A stretch of DNA of 64,000 nt from an uncultured Clostridia bacterium (GCA_934464705.1 CAKSKB010000016.1:6457-70456), one strand, 5' to 3'. Counted from the first letter of the stretch, positions 51,263 to 59,589 are shown. Made by a program: numbers and translations. The notes: generated from the letters alone by a model not told the origin.

Positions 51263-53233
51263 TTACCATTGCTCAAAAATTTTATATATTTCATTTGAAT
51301 CTTCAAGCTTTCTTAAATTTTCGCACTCGGCTTCGTTTTCGGTAAAGGACACGAACGATTTATAGAAAGCTATTATTTTTTCTTTAACTTCTTCGCTTTC
51401 ATCAAGGTCAAACGCTGCCAGAAATACCAAATCCGCCTCGTTGTTTCCGCCCCATTCAATCGGATTTTTAAGACTTGCAAACGCCGCTACCGAATGATTG
51501 ACATATTTTGAATGTCCGTGCGGAAGAGCTATCATGCCGCCGATATCGGTAGGCATTGTCTTTTCCCTTTCGATAACCGATTTTTCAAATCCGCCGGTTA
51601 CATATCCGAGAGCCTCAAGCTTTGCACACATTTTTGTAAGCAGTTCCGCCTTCGTGCGGCAGCGGCTCATCGGGAAAATCAGTTCCTTGTTGAACAGCCC
51701 CGTTTTTGGACTTATCTTTTTTGCGTTGCCCGTCTTTTTGCCTTTAACAGACCTTATGCACTTTTCGAGATGTTTTATGTCACGCTCGTCCAAAAGGTGC
51801 CCAACCTTAACGATTTCACGGTTAATTCTGTAACCGTCGAGCGGAATGGTGGTGATTATCATGTCGCACTGCTCACGCTTGATTTTATACATATCCCTTC
51901 CGGAAAAAACCGATGTGATTTGAATTTCCGGAAATGCACGGGATATTTTTTCTTTTAATATATATGAAATCCCGACGCCGTAATCGCAGACTATGCACGC
52001 TGTCGGTCCGGAAAGTCTCCGTTCGATTGCACCGCCTATGTGAAGCGCCAAAAATCCGACTTCGTGTTCGTTGATTTCAAGCTTGAGTTCCTTTTCAAGA
52101 ACATTCTGCATAAACCATGCAATCGCCATCATGTTCGGGTATTTCGCCTTGATTTGCGGCAGCAGGCGGTTTTTCTTTACTATACCGTACCTGAGCCTTT
52201 GAATCGTTGCCTTCAGCTGCATAAACATATGCTTTACAAAAAGGCTGTCGTCACGGAGGTCAACTCCGGCAATTTCGCTCAGCAGCTTCACCACCCTTAC
52301 GGTAAGTGAGCAAAGCGAAACATTAAGCGCCTCGTAACTTCTTCTTGCTTCGTCATTGTCGAAGCTTTCAATTTCGGAAATACTCACGGCGAAGTCAATA
52401 AACTTTCGCTCCGATTCGGGAAGCTTCAGATTACATTCTCTTTCGATGTTATCCGCAAGCACATTTCCTATAACGCCCGCCGATGTGCCTCCTAAAGGTT
52501 TCCCGGAAGGCTTCGGCAGTTCAACCGTTTTCCCTTCTTTTGTTCTCTGAACCGTAAGGGAAATCAGAAACAGCAGTCCCAGCCCTGCGTCAAGATTGTA
52601 ACTGATTCCGAATTGTCTTTCGGTGTCATATAAAGCCTTTTCGCACGGTCTCGGTTCAAAGCCGTCAAGCGCCGCCGTCATTGCGGTGTATTCCGTCGGC
52701 GGCATGAAAGAAAACGGATCTTCAAGCGGCGACACAAGCTTTTCATACATCGGCATGAAATCAAAGTAAAATGCCATTCTTGCCATTCTGTAATTGAATT
52801 CGCTGTATTCTATCAGCGTACCCTTGCCTCTGCGCCTTTCGTAAAGGATGTGATGCTCCGAGAACCTTGCCGCCACGCTGTCGGAAAGCCTGTCCGCCGC
52901 CCCTCTGCCGATGTAGTATTCCTGTGTAAGGCGGACGGTCGTCAGCTTGCCGTCTTTGAGAAGACTTCTTATAATAAAGAACTCAATTTCGGCTTCCTCA
53001 TCGGTTTCGATAAGCTTTTCGTCCGGTATGTCCTCCGCCCTGAGCCTTATTCCGGCATGCGGCTTTGTTTCTATCGTGCCCAGGTCATGCCCGGCAAGAT
53101 ATTCTTTCATGGAGGCTACATCGTTCCTTATTGTCTTGACCGAAACCTCCAGCCTGTCCGCAATCTCCGCATAGGTTATATAACCTTCCTCGGAACGCAG
53201 GATATTCATTATTTTGGTTTGTCTTTTGTTCAT
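51263..53233 (-). CDS. PRD-containing PTS-controlled transcriptional regulator (MtlR/BglG-like)
   Basis: A 656-residue regulator. An N-terminal winged helix (YITYAEIADRLEVSVKTIRND, 1-60) is followed by two PRD domains (about 190-400; EHEVGFLALHIGGAIERRLS), an EIIB-like domain (ACIVCDYGVGISYILKEK, about 415-505) and an EIIA-like domain (GGMIALPHGHSKYVNHSVA, about 510-656). Phosphorylation of the PRD and EIIA histidines by HPr or the operon's IIB sets activity. The domain order is that of MtlR-like activators, not of short RNA-binding antiterminators. It opens the operon it probably controls, 25 nt before HPr. Three GGAAATGYGG sites upstream are candidate binding sites. Confidence 0.92.
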   Translation of the reverse strand: MNKRQTKIMNILRSEEGYITYAEIADRLEVSVKTIRNDVASMKEYLAGHDLGTIETKPHAGIRLRAEDIPDEKLIETDEEAEIEFFIIRSLLKDGKLTTVRLTQEYYIGRGAADRLSDSVAARFSEHHILYERRRGKGTLIEYSEFNYRMARMAFYFDFMPMYEKLVSPLEDPFSFMPPTEYTAMTAALDGFEPRPCEKALYDTERQFGISYNLDAGLGLLFLISLTVQRTKEGKTVELPKPSGKPLGGTSAGVIGNVLADNIERECNLKLPESERKFIDFAVSISEIESFDNDEARRSYEALNVSLCSLTVRVVKLLSEIAGVDLRDDSLFVKHMFMQLKATIQRLRYGIVKKNRLLPQIKAKYPNMMAIAWFMQNVLEKELKLEINEHEVGFLALHIGGAIERRLSGPTACIVCDYGVGISYILKEKISRAFPEIQITSVFSGRDMYKIKREQCDMIITTIPLDGYRINREIVKVGHLLDERDIKHLEKCIRSVKGKKTGNAKKISPKTGLFNKELIFPMSRCRTKAELLTKMCAKLEALGYVTGGFEKSVIEREKTMPTDIGGMIALPHGHSKYVNHSVAAFASLKNPIEWGGNNEADLVFLAAFDLDESEEVKEKIIAFYKSFVSFTENEAECENLRKLEDSNEIYKIFEQW

Positions 53234-53255
53234 AGCACCGCGGCTCCTTTTCGTA

Positions 53256-53373
53256 CCGCATTTCCTTTGTACAATTTAATTATAGCGCGGAAATGTGGCA
53301 ATTTATTTTTGATTTTTTGACACATTTGGGAAACTTATTGCAATATTACACTTTAATTTTACCACATTTCCGC
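53256..53373 (-). promoter_or_regulatory. PTS operon control region with three GGAAATGYGG boxes
   Basis: A -10 element TATAAT (53284-53279 on the minus strand) has no acceptable -35. GGAAATGYGG boxes lie at 53256-53265 (minus), 53289-53298 (plus) and 53362-53371 (minus). The last two extend to a 12-bp inverted repeat, 53287-53298 and 53362-53373, spaced 75 bp centre to centre. This fits activator or loop-forming repressor binding. Confidence 0.6.
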
Positions 53374-53441
53374 AAAAAATCAAGCTTCTTTTAGATTATT
53401 ATTATACATAGAAAAATTTATATTCAAAAAATTTCAAAAAA

Positions 53442-53463
53442 ATAAGGCAGCACAATGGCTGCC
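53442..53463 (-). terminator. terminator of the gene at 53473
   Basis: On the minus strand GGCAGC (53463-53458) pairs with GCTGCC (53451-53446), followed by TTATTTTTTT, 10 nt after the stop codon. Confidence 0.75.
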
Positions 53464-53472
53464 CGAACAGAC

Positions 53473-53883
53473 TTATTCAAGTTCCGCATAATTCTCCAAA
53501 GCCCTCTTATGAAGCTTACAAAGCCATGTATATTCATAGCAAAGTTCCATGCTTATGGCTATAAGAGAACGGTTTTTGTAATATTTTTCGCTAAGTATTT
53601 TACGGTCAAGTTCAGAAAGCGCAGACAGCTTTCTGTCAATGGTTCTTCTCACGCTCTCGGCGTGGCGGACGGCATATTTTTCAGCTGCCGCAAGCTCCTT
53701 TTCTCTCTTTTCCGCCCTTTTCATTCTCTGAATCAGTGCCTTTGAGCGGCTTCCGCCCCCTGCCTTGAACCTCATCATGCCGAGATTGAGATATTTTGTA
53801 ACATGCATCTCATGCAAAGATGCAAGCCTTTCCGATGATATGCGGTACTCCCGCAGTTCTGCTTTCGCTTCGTTAACTGTCAT
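53473..53883 (-). CDS. phage-type regulator with sigma region 4-like C-terminus (ArpU/DUF1492-like)
   Basis: A 136-residue basic protein of the kind found near late-gene control in Bacillota phages. The C-terminal LSELDRKILSEKYYKNRSLI ... MELCYEYTWLCKLHKRAL resembles a sigma region 4-type helix-turn-helix. The N-terminal part is helical and charged (KRAEKREKELAAAEKYAVRH). No other phage genes are in the window, so it is either a relic or a domesticated regulator. It has its own promoter and terminator and appears intact. Function unknown. Confidence 0.7.
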   Translation of the reverse strand: MTVNEAKAELREYRISSERLASLHEMHVTKYLNLGMMRFKAGGGSRSKALIQRMKRAEKREKELAAAEKYAVRHAESVRRTIDRKLSALSELDRKILSEKYYKNRSLIAISMELCYEYTWLCKLHKRALENYAELE

Positions 53884-53936
53884 TCGTAACGGTCCTTTCG
53901 TGTATTCGTTATATTATTATGCATGCATTAATATAA

Positions 53937-53965
53937 ATGTTAGCACATTTTTTTCCAATAGTCAA
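53937..53965 (-). promoter_or_regulatory. promoter of the phage-type regulator gene
   Basis: TTGACT (53965-53960), a 17-nt spacer and TAACAT (53942-53937) on the minus strand, about 50 nt before the ATG at 53883. Confidence 0.65.
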
Positions 53966-53997
53966 TCCCGTTCGACAAAGAACGCAATTTTTAGCTG

Positions 53998-54026
53998 TTG
54001 ACTTGAAACGGTTTTTGTATTATAAT
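53998..54026 (+). promoter_or_regulatory. rarA promoter
   Basis: TTGACT (53998-54003), a 17-nt spacer and TATAAT (54021-54026), with an AAAGGTGATG ribosome site before the ATG at 54045. Confidence 0.82.
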
Positions 54027-54044
54027 GTAGAAAGGTGATGATTT

Positions 54045-55313
54045 ATGGACAATAAGCTGCGCCCTCTTGCGGACAGAATGCGGCCGACCGAGCTTTCGGA
54101 GGTTGTCGGGCAGAAGCATATCTTAGGCGAAGGGAAAATACTCAACAGAATAGCAAAAAGCAGGAATATTCCGAATATGATTTTTTACGGTCCTGCCGGC
54201 ACGGGAAAGACCACTGTTGCGAACATCATGGCAAGGATTTCGGATAAGAAGTTTTATAAGCTTAACGCAACAAATGCGTCGGTTTCCGACATCAAGGCAA
54301 TCATATCCGACATCGGCAGCTTTGACGCACAGGGCGGCATACTTTTATATCTGGATGAAATTCAGAATTTTAATAAAAAGCAGCAGCAGTCGCTTCTCGA
54401 ATTTGTAGAGAACGGCGACATAACGCTTATTTCAAGCACCACCGAGAATCCGTATTTTTATGTTTTCGGGGCAATTCTGAGCCGCTGCAGTATATTTGAA
54501 TTTAAAAGAGTTGAACCGGAAGACATTGAAGAGGCCGTTATGCGTGCGGTTGAAATCATGCAAAACGACTACCCGGATAAGGAAATTTCGATTACAGATG
54601 AGGCGGCGCTGCACATTTCAAACAGCTGCTCGGGCGATGTAAGGCGTGCGATAACAGCGGTGGAACTGTGCGTTCTGAGCCTTCTGTCGGAAAATAAGAT
54701 TGAAATAGATATAGAAACCGCCGTTGAAGCAACAGGCAAAAAGGCGCTGAACTACGACCGCGACGGCGATAATCACTATGATATTTTAAGCGCACTGCAA
54801 AAATCCGTAAGAGGAAGCGATGTCAATGCTGCGCTCCATTATGCGGCAAGGCTTATAGAAGCGGGCGATTTGCAGTCGCTGTGCAGAAGAATTATGGTGA
54901 TGGCATCCGAGGATATCGGGCTTGCATATCCGCAGGCGGTAAGCATAACAAAATCGTGCATTGACGCAGCGCTTATGCTCGGGCTTCCCGAGGCTCGTCT
55001 GCCGCTTTCCGAGGCGGTTATAATGCTTGCCTCCGCCCCGAAATCAAATTCCGTCATTACCGCAATTGAATCCGCTATGTCCGACCTCCCGAACGGCGGC
55101 AGCATACCCGATCATTTAAGGGACTCCCATTACAAAGGAGCAAAGAAACTCGGGCACGGGCTTACATATAAATATCCTCACGATTATCCCGGGAACTATG
55201 TTCCGCAGCAGTATCTGCCGGACAGCATAAAAGACGCTTCATATTATACTCCCGGTCAGAATAAAATCGAGCAGGGGTTCAAAGAATACTGGGATAAAAT
55301 CAAAAAAAAATAA
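54045..55313 (+). CDS. rarA: replication-associated recombination protein A (RarA/MgsA AAA+ ATPase)
   Basis: A 422-residue clamp-loader-related ATPase that acts at stalled replication forks. RPTELSEVVGQKHILGEGKI opens the AAA+ domain, with Walker A GPAGTGKTTVANIMA (residues about 48-60), Walker B LLYLDEIQNFNKKQQQS and sensor 1 ISSTTENPYFYVF. The C-terminal domain has SCSGDVRRAITAVELCV and the family's GAKKLGHGLTYKYPHDYPGN segment. It is transcribed alone and ends directly at a terminator. Confidence 0.95.
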   Translation: MDNKLRPLADRMRPTELSEVVGQKHILGEGKILNRIAKSRNIPNMIFYGPAGTGKTTVANIMARISDKKFYKLNATNASVSDIKAIISDIGSFDAQGGILLYLDEIQNFNKKQQQSLLEFVENGDITLISSTTENPYFYVFGAILSRCSIFEFKRVEPEDIEEAVMRAVEIMQNDYPDKEISITDEAALHISNSCSGDVRRAITAVELCVLSLLSENKIEIDIETAVEATGKKALNYDRDGDNHYDILSALQKSVRGSDVNAALHYAARLIEAGDLQSLCRRIMVMASEDIGLAYPQAVSITKSCIDAALMLGLPEARLPLSEAVIMLASAPKSNSVITAIESAMSDLPNGGSIPDHLRDSHYKGAKKLGHGLTYKYPHDYPGNYVPQQYLPDSIKDASYYTPGQNKIEQGFKEYWDKIKKK

Positions 55314-55314
55314 A

Positions 55315-55353
55315 AAATACTGCGATGAAATGTTTTGTTTCATCGCAGTATTT
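55315..55353 (+). terminator. rarA terminator
   Basis: A perfect 16-bp stem (55315-55330 with 55338-55353) around TGTTTTG begins 2 nt after the stop codon, then TTT within the 3' arm. The downstream T-run is short. Confidence 0.8.
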
Positions 55354-55370
55354 CCGTTTAGGCAAGCGAG

Positions 55371-55503
55371 AGTTGAACTTTTCGTCCCTGATTTCCGCAT
55401 TTATACGAAGAACCGGACGAATCGAAGTAAAACCGTCGGGCAGAATTGCTCTGATTCTGTCATGTTCAGCTCCGTAAGCCATAACAAATTGCTCAATTTT
55501 CAT
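55371..55503 (-). pseudogene. 5' remnant of a gene, cut off near rarA
   Basis: From an ATG at 55503, with GGTGATAT upstream, the frame reads MKIEQFVMAYGAEHDRIRAI, then LPDGFTSIRPVLRINAEIR, which looks like the ordered start of a folded protein. After about 44 codons the reading turns into unrelated residues and runs across the rarA terminator to a stop at 55300. I think this is a truncated gene whose 3' part was lost. The family is not certain to me. The frame could also be chance, but the ribosome site and composition argue against it. Confidence 0.4.
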
Positions 55504-55520
55504 ATATATCACCAAAAACA

Positions 55521-55546
55521 AAATCCGCCCGGACACGGGCGGATTT
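55521..55546 (-). terminator. terminator of the secreted protein gene at 55561
   Basis: An 11-bp stem (55536-55546 with 55521-55531, GACA loop) is followed by TGTTTTTGG on the minus strand, 14 nt after the stop codon. Confidence 0.82.
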
Positions 55547-55560
55547 ATTATACTGTTAAA

Positions 55561-56202
55561 CTATCTGCAAAGATAGAGCCTGTCCTGCGCACCGTCCGAC
55601 AAATCGAACACATCCGCAAAATTATACGAAACCGCAAATTCGCCTACCGCACCGTTATCATCATATGCGGTAATTTTTGCGCAGTCAACGCCGTCAATAT
55701 TAACCGTTTCACCGATTGAAAAAGCAATATCGCCGTACCAGCCCTTCATACTCATAATGCCGTTGAACACATCGCCGATTGTCCACGGAAGTTCGCCTTT
55801 TTCAATAACAATCATGCGGCGTTCTTCATCGTATGAAACCGTGCTCCCGAGAGCCTCTGCAACCGCGCGGAGCGGCACATAGGTTGTCCCGTCAATCACC
55901 TGAACCGCTGCACCGAGGTCATTTCTTACCCCGTTGACGGTTATGTAATCGGTATTATTTTTAAGAGTTGCTTTAGTAGTGGAAATCCACGCAATAACAG
56001 TCTGCGTTTCCGCATGCCACTCAATTTCGGCACCGAGAACCTCCAAAATATTGCGGACAGGCACAAAAGCCGTATCGTTCATAATTCTGGAATCCATCTC
56101 TATATCATCGCCATTAACCATGACAGGCATTGCCGAAGCCGAGGTAAACACCGTAAAGGAAAGCGCAGCCGAAAGTGCAAGAGATATCAGTTTTTTAAAC
56201 AT
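55561..56202 (-). CDS. secreted protein with copper-amine-oxidase N-terminal-like domain
   Basis: A 213-residue exported protein. A signal peptide (1-24, FTVFTSASA) is followed by a Cu_amine_oxidN1-type domain: NDTAFVPVRNILEVLGAEIE, IDGTTYVPLRAVAEALGSTV and DEERRMIVIEKGE. In Clostridia these beta-hairpin domains act as wall-bound or carbohydrate-associated modules and have no oxidase activity. Residues 140-213 (YGDIAFSIGETVNIDGVDCA) are a further small domain. The ATG follows GAAGGAGGA. The gene is monocistronic; its role is unknown. Confidence 0.85.
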   Translation of the reverse strand: MFKKLISLALSAALSFTVFTSASAMPVMVNGDDIEMDSRIMNDTAFVPVRNILEVLGAEIEWHAETQTVIAWISTTKATLKNNTDYITVNGVRNDLGAAVQVIDGTTYVPLRAVAEALGSTVSYDEERRMIVIEKGELPWTIGDVFNGIMSMKGWYGDIAFSIGETVNIDGVDCAKITAYDDNGAVGEFAVSYNFADVFDLSDGAQDRLYLCR

Positions 56203-56233
56203 ATAATCCTCCTTCGGTTATCAACCACATACT

Positions 56234-56262
56234 ATGATAGCAGATTTCGGAGGAAAATTCAA
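56234..56262 (-). promoter_or_regulatory. promoter of the secreted protein gene at 56202
   Basis: TTGAAT (56262-56257), a 17-nt spacer and TATCAT (56239-56234) on the minus strand. The -35 element overlaps the stop codon of aroEK, and no terminator separates the two, so read-through from the aromatic operon is possible. Confidence 0.6.
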
Positions 56263-57485
56263 GCTTTGTAACAGCATTGTAATATCTTTTTTGCTGTTTC
56301 GTCAATTTCGCCGCTGTTATCCGCCGAAAAATCAGCAAATTGCACATAAGAATCATACCGTTCTCTGTACATTCTTTCAACTGCGGTTCGGTCCTTGGAG
56401 AGTGGCCTGCCGGAAAGTTCCAGAAGATTTATATCCCTTTCCACAAAAATAATCCTGCCGTTTCGGTGAAGGCTCCCGTAGTTTTCAAGTCTTGTTACAA
56501 TTCCGCCGCCGGTTGCAATCACTTTGCCCGAAAGTTTTCCGATGCACTCTGCAACATCGGATTCAATCATTCTGAATCCTTCCTCGCCGAAGGCCTCAAA
56601 CAGCTTCGGAATTGTAGTGTTTTTCTGCGTTTCGATATACTCATCGGTATCGATAAATTCACGGTCAAGCATCTCCGCAAGCCGCTTTCCCACAGTAGTT
56701 TTACCGCTGCCGGGCATACCGATAAGAACGATATTTTCGGTTTCAAAATCGGTTTCCGATATTATTTTTTCAAAAAGTTCCTCACCGGAGGTCTTTCCGA
56801 AAAACCTATCATATGCGTAAACCGCCTGTGCTGCCAGCATCGGCAGACCCGATGTGCATTTAACTCCCATTTTCTCCGCCTGCATTATAAGCTCTGTGCG
56901 GACAGGGTTATAGATTACGTCAATCACGCCTTCAAGATTTTTAAACCCATCAAGCCGCATCGGCGAAGCGCACACATTCGGATACATTCCGACAGGAGTT
57001 GTGTTAATTACAATTTCTGCGTCAAAATGCCTGTCTGTATTGCCGTAATTATTCTCGCCGTTTCTCGAAACCGTAACAATTTCCGCCGCTCCGCTCATTT
57101 CCGCCGCAGCTTTTGCGGTAAGGCTCGTTCCGCCGCTTCCGAGGATAATGACCTTCCTCCCCGAAAACTCAATCCCGGCACGCTTCGCCATGTAAAGGAA
57201 ACCGTCGATATCGGTATTATAGCCGAAAAGTTTTCCGCCTCTGTTTACAACCGTATTCACAGACCCGATTTTTTCGGCTTCGGGCGATATTTCATCAAGA
57301 AACGGAATTACATCTTTTTTATAAGGTATAGTTACATTTATACCCTTGAAATCGTGTTTTTTCATAAAATCGGCAAGCCCGTCTTTCGGAATTTCACAAA
57401 GTTCGTAGCCGTAATCACCTATTTTTCCGTGGATTACACCCGAATAACTGTGACCTAGTTTTTCGCCGATGAGTCCGTATTCCAA
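56259..57485 (-). CDS. aroE: shikimate dehydrogenase-shikimate kinase fusion
   Basis: A 408-residue bifunctional enzyme for steps four and five of the shikimate pathway. Residues 1-240 are AroE (IGEKLGHSYSGVIH, NVTIPYKKDVIPFLD, NTVVNRGGKLFGYNTDIDGF, LGSGGTSLTAKAAAEMSGAA, DVIYNPVRTELIMQAE). Residues 250-408 are AroK (P-loop GMPGSGKTTVGKRLAEM, DTDEYIETQKNTTIPKLFEAF, ATGGGIVTRLENYGSL, LSGRPLSKDRTAVERMYRER). The frame is continuous. It is the last gene of the aromatic operon, 2 nt after pheA. The symbol aroE is used for the chain; the kinase half corresponds to aroK. Confidence 0.95.
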   Translation of the reverse strand: MEYGLIGEKLGHSYSGVIHGKIGDYGYELCEIPKDGLADFMKKHDFKGINVTIPYKKDVIPFLDEISPEAEKIGSVNTVVNRGGKLFGYNTDIDGFLYMAKRAGIEFSGRKVIILGSGGTSLTAKAAAEMSGAAEIVTVSRNGENNYGNTDRHFDAEIVINTTPVGMYPNVCASPMRLDGFKNLEGVIDVIYNPVRTELIMQAEKMGVKCTSGLPMLAAQAVYAYDRFFGKTSGEELFEKIISETDFETENIVLIGMPGSGKTTVGKRLAEMLDREFIDTDEYIETQKNTTIPKLFEAFGEEGFRMIESDVAECIGKLSGKVIATGGGIVTRLENYGSLHRNGRIIFVERDINLLELSGRPLSKDRTAVERMYRERYDSYVQFADFSADNSGEIDETAKKILQCCYKA

Positions 57486-57487
57486 AA

Positions 57488-58624
57488 TTACACCTCCGAA
57501 TAGCTGCCGAGGTACGAGAAGTCCATTTCGGCTTCAAGCTCGGAAAGAAGCTGTATAAGCTCTGCGGAGTACACCGAGACCTCCATCTCGAGGTAGAACA
57601 TGAACTCAAAATCACGGTTCCTTATCGGACGGCTTTCGATTTTGGTAAGGTTGATTCCGAGAGCCGCAAACTTGGACATAAGGTCATAAAGTGCGCCCGG
57701 GCGATGCGGAAGGCGTACAATTACGCTGATTTTATCGGCACCGGGATATATTTCCGGCTTTTTGGAAATACAAATGAATTTCGTGTAGTTATTTGAAAAA
57801 TCCTGAATATCCTCGGCAATTACCGAAAGTCCGTAAAGTTCCGCACAGATACCTGAAGAAATTGCAGCAACATCATGCCTTTCGCTCTCGGAAACCATTT
57901 TTGCGGCAACTGCGGTGTTTTCGCATACGGTCACCTTTATTTCCTTGTGCTCGGACAGAAACTTTTCGCACTGACCGATTGCCTGTTCATGAGAGAAAAT
58001 CTCTTTGATATCGGAAACCGAAGTCCCCGGCTTTGTAAGCAGGCAATGGTTTATCTGAAGCCTTGAGCTTCTTACAATGCAGAACTTATGCGAATCCATA
58101 AGGTCATACACTTCGCCGACGCTTCCGTGAATACTGTTTTCAACCGGAAGAATACCGTAGCGGCAAAGCCCTTGTTCAACTGCGTCAAACACGCCTCTGA
58201 AGGAATTCATATACATAATCGTGGGATTTGCAAAAAGCTTATCGCAGATTTGCTGGGAATACGCACCCTCGGTACCCTGGCACGCAACAATTGCCGACGA
58301 AGGAAATACCTGTCCGGTGCTTTCCGTAACGGTTTTAAGCTGCTTTGCCGTTTCGCCGGCTTTGCCGGTAAGCCTTCCCTGATATGAGCGGCTGAGGTCA
58401 AAAAGCGTGTTATAAAGCACTTTGATATAAAGCGACATATCCTCGGGATACATTGCGCTGAGGCGTGAAATTATATCCCTTTCACGGCTTCGGTTGAGAA
58501 TGGGGAGATTATTCTCCGCCTTAAACCTTGCCACCTCGCCGGCAAGTTCCATCCGTTTAATGAAAAGCGCCGAAAGTTCATCGTCCACACTGTTGATTTG
58601 ATTTCTGATTTCTTCAAGATTCAT
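57488..58624 (-). CDS. pheA: bifunctional chorismate mutase/prephenate dehydratase (P-protein)
   Basis: A 378-residue P-protein for phenylalanine synthesis. The N-terminal chorismate mutase (1-90) shows NSVDDELSALFIKRMELAGE. The prephenate dehydratase domain (about 110-290) shows VACQGTEGAYSQQICDKLF, LPVENSIHGSVGEVYDLMD and NYTKFICISKK, with the usual TRF motif as TKF. The ACT domain at the end (PHRPGALYDLMSKFAALGIN, ESRPIRNRDFEFMFYLE) is the feedback site for phenylalanine. It starts one base into the aroC stop (TAATG) and follows the common aromatic genes. Confidence 0.95.
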   Translation of the reverse strand: MNLEEIRNQINSVDDELSALFIKRMELAGEVARFKAENNLPILNRSRERDIISRLSAMYPEDMSLYIKVLYNTLFDLSRSYQGRLTGKAGETAKQLKTVTESTGQVFPSSAIVACQGTEGAYSQQICDKLFANPTIMYMNSFRGVFDAVEQGLCRYGILPVENSIHGSVGEVYDLMDSHKFCIVRSSRLQINHCLLTKPGTSVSDIKEIFSHEQAIGQCEKFLSEHKEIKVTVCENTAVAAKMVSESERHDVAAISSGICAELYGLSVIAEDIQDFSNNYTKFICISKKPEIYPGADKISVIVRLPHRPGALYDLMSKFAALGINLTKIESRPIRNRDFEFMFYLEMEVSVYSAELIQLLSELEAEMDFSYLGSYSEV

Positions 58625-59589
58625 TACAGTTCACCAACCTTTAATATTGATATTGCGGCAGCCGACTCGATCGGAGGGAGCGCCCTCGGAACAATGCAGG
58701 GGTCGTGCCTGCCGCAAATTTTAAGCTCCGTATTTTTCATTTCCTTTAAATCTACCGACATCTGCACCTTGGCAACAGACGGCGTCGGCTTTATTGCAAC
58801 GCGGAAAACTATCGGCATTCCATCGGATATTCCGCCTAAAATTCCGCCGCAGTTATTTGTTTTTGTGATTATTTTTCCGTCCGACACCTCAAACGGGTCG
58901 TTGTTCTCGGAGCCGTAAAGAGCGGCAGAAGCAAAGCCTGCGCCGAACTCTATGCCCTTTATTGCAGGGATTCCGAAAACCTCGCGTGAAATAATGCTTT
59001 CAAGCCCGTCCGTATACATTCCGCCGATGCCTGCCGGTACACCGTCAATGCGGCATTCGGCAATACCGCCGACGGAATCGCCGTTTTCCCGTGCTTTTGT
59101 AATTTCGTCGTACATTTTTTCGCCCGAAACTCCGTGAACAGAAAGAATTTCGGACGAAACCGTTATCCCCCTTCTCCCGAGAATTTGAAGCGCAATTCCT
59201 CCTGCTATGCAGTAAGGTGCGGTCAGCCTTCCGGAAAACGGACCTCCGCCGCTCATATCGAGCTTTCCGCCGAATTTTACATAAGCGGTATAGTCCGCAT
59301 GACCGGGTCTCGGAACAAAGCTCAGGCTGCCGTAGTCATTTCGCCTTACATTGGTGTTTTTAATGACCGCTCTGATTCTGCCGGTTATAATTCCGTTCTC
59401 AATGCCTTCCTCAAAAATCGGCTCATCCGGCTCACGCCTCGGGGTTGAAAACGGACTGTTCCCGGGGGCGCGGCGTTTAAGAAAACTGCTTAACTCATCA
59501 AAATCGACCCTTTCGCCAACGGGCATACCTTCTATAACGCAGCCTATTTCCGGGCCGTGCGAAGAACCGAATATTTTAATATTCAACAT
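58624..59589 (-). CDS. aroC: chorismate synthase (short clostridial form)
   Basis: Makes chorismate from EPSP with reduced FMN. The 321-residue chain is shorter than most AroC (350-390). Retained signatures are FGSSHGPEIGCVIEGMPVG, RRAPGNSPFSTPRREPDEP, RPGHADYTAYVKFGG, SGGGPFSGRLTAPYCIAGGI in place of the usual RGGGRSSARETA, GGMYTDGLESIISREVFGIP, KTNNCGGILGGISDGMPIVF and GRHDPCIVPRALPPIESA. The substituted segment faces the FMN/substrate site, so it is a variant subgroup, not a broken gene. It overlaps aroA by 14 nt. Confidence 0.93.
   Translation of the reverse strand: MLNIKIFGSSHGPEIGCVIEGMPVGERVDFDELSSFLKRRAPGNSPFSTPRREPDEPIFEEGIENGIITGRIRAVIKNTNVRRNDYGSLSFVPRPGHADYTAYVKFGGKLDMSGGGPFSGRLTAPYCIAGGIALQILGRRGITVSSEILSVHGVSGEKMYDEITKARENGDSVGGIAECRIDGVPAGIGGMYTDGLESIISREVFGIPAIKGIEFGAGFASAALYGSENNDPFEVSDGKIITKTNNCGGILGGISDGMPIVFRVAIKPTPSVAKVQMSVDLKEMKNTELKICGRHDPCIVPRALPPIESAAAISILKVGEL

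Noticed and set aside
53234..53472. Sigma-54 promoter in front of the PRD regulator
   Set aside because: GTGGCA occurs, but the TTGC element at the correct distance is absent, and the regulator lacks an AAA+ domain.
55300..55370. 3' part of the truncated frame, read to the rarA terminator
   Set aside because: The residues have no folded-protein character and cross the hairpin; only 55371-55503 is kept as a remnant.
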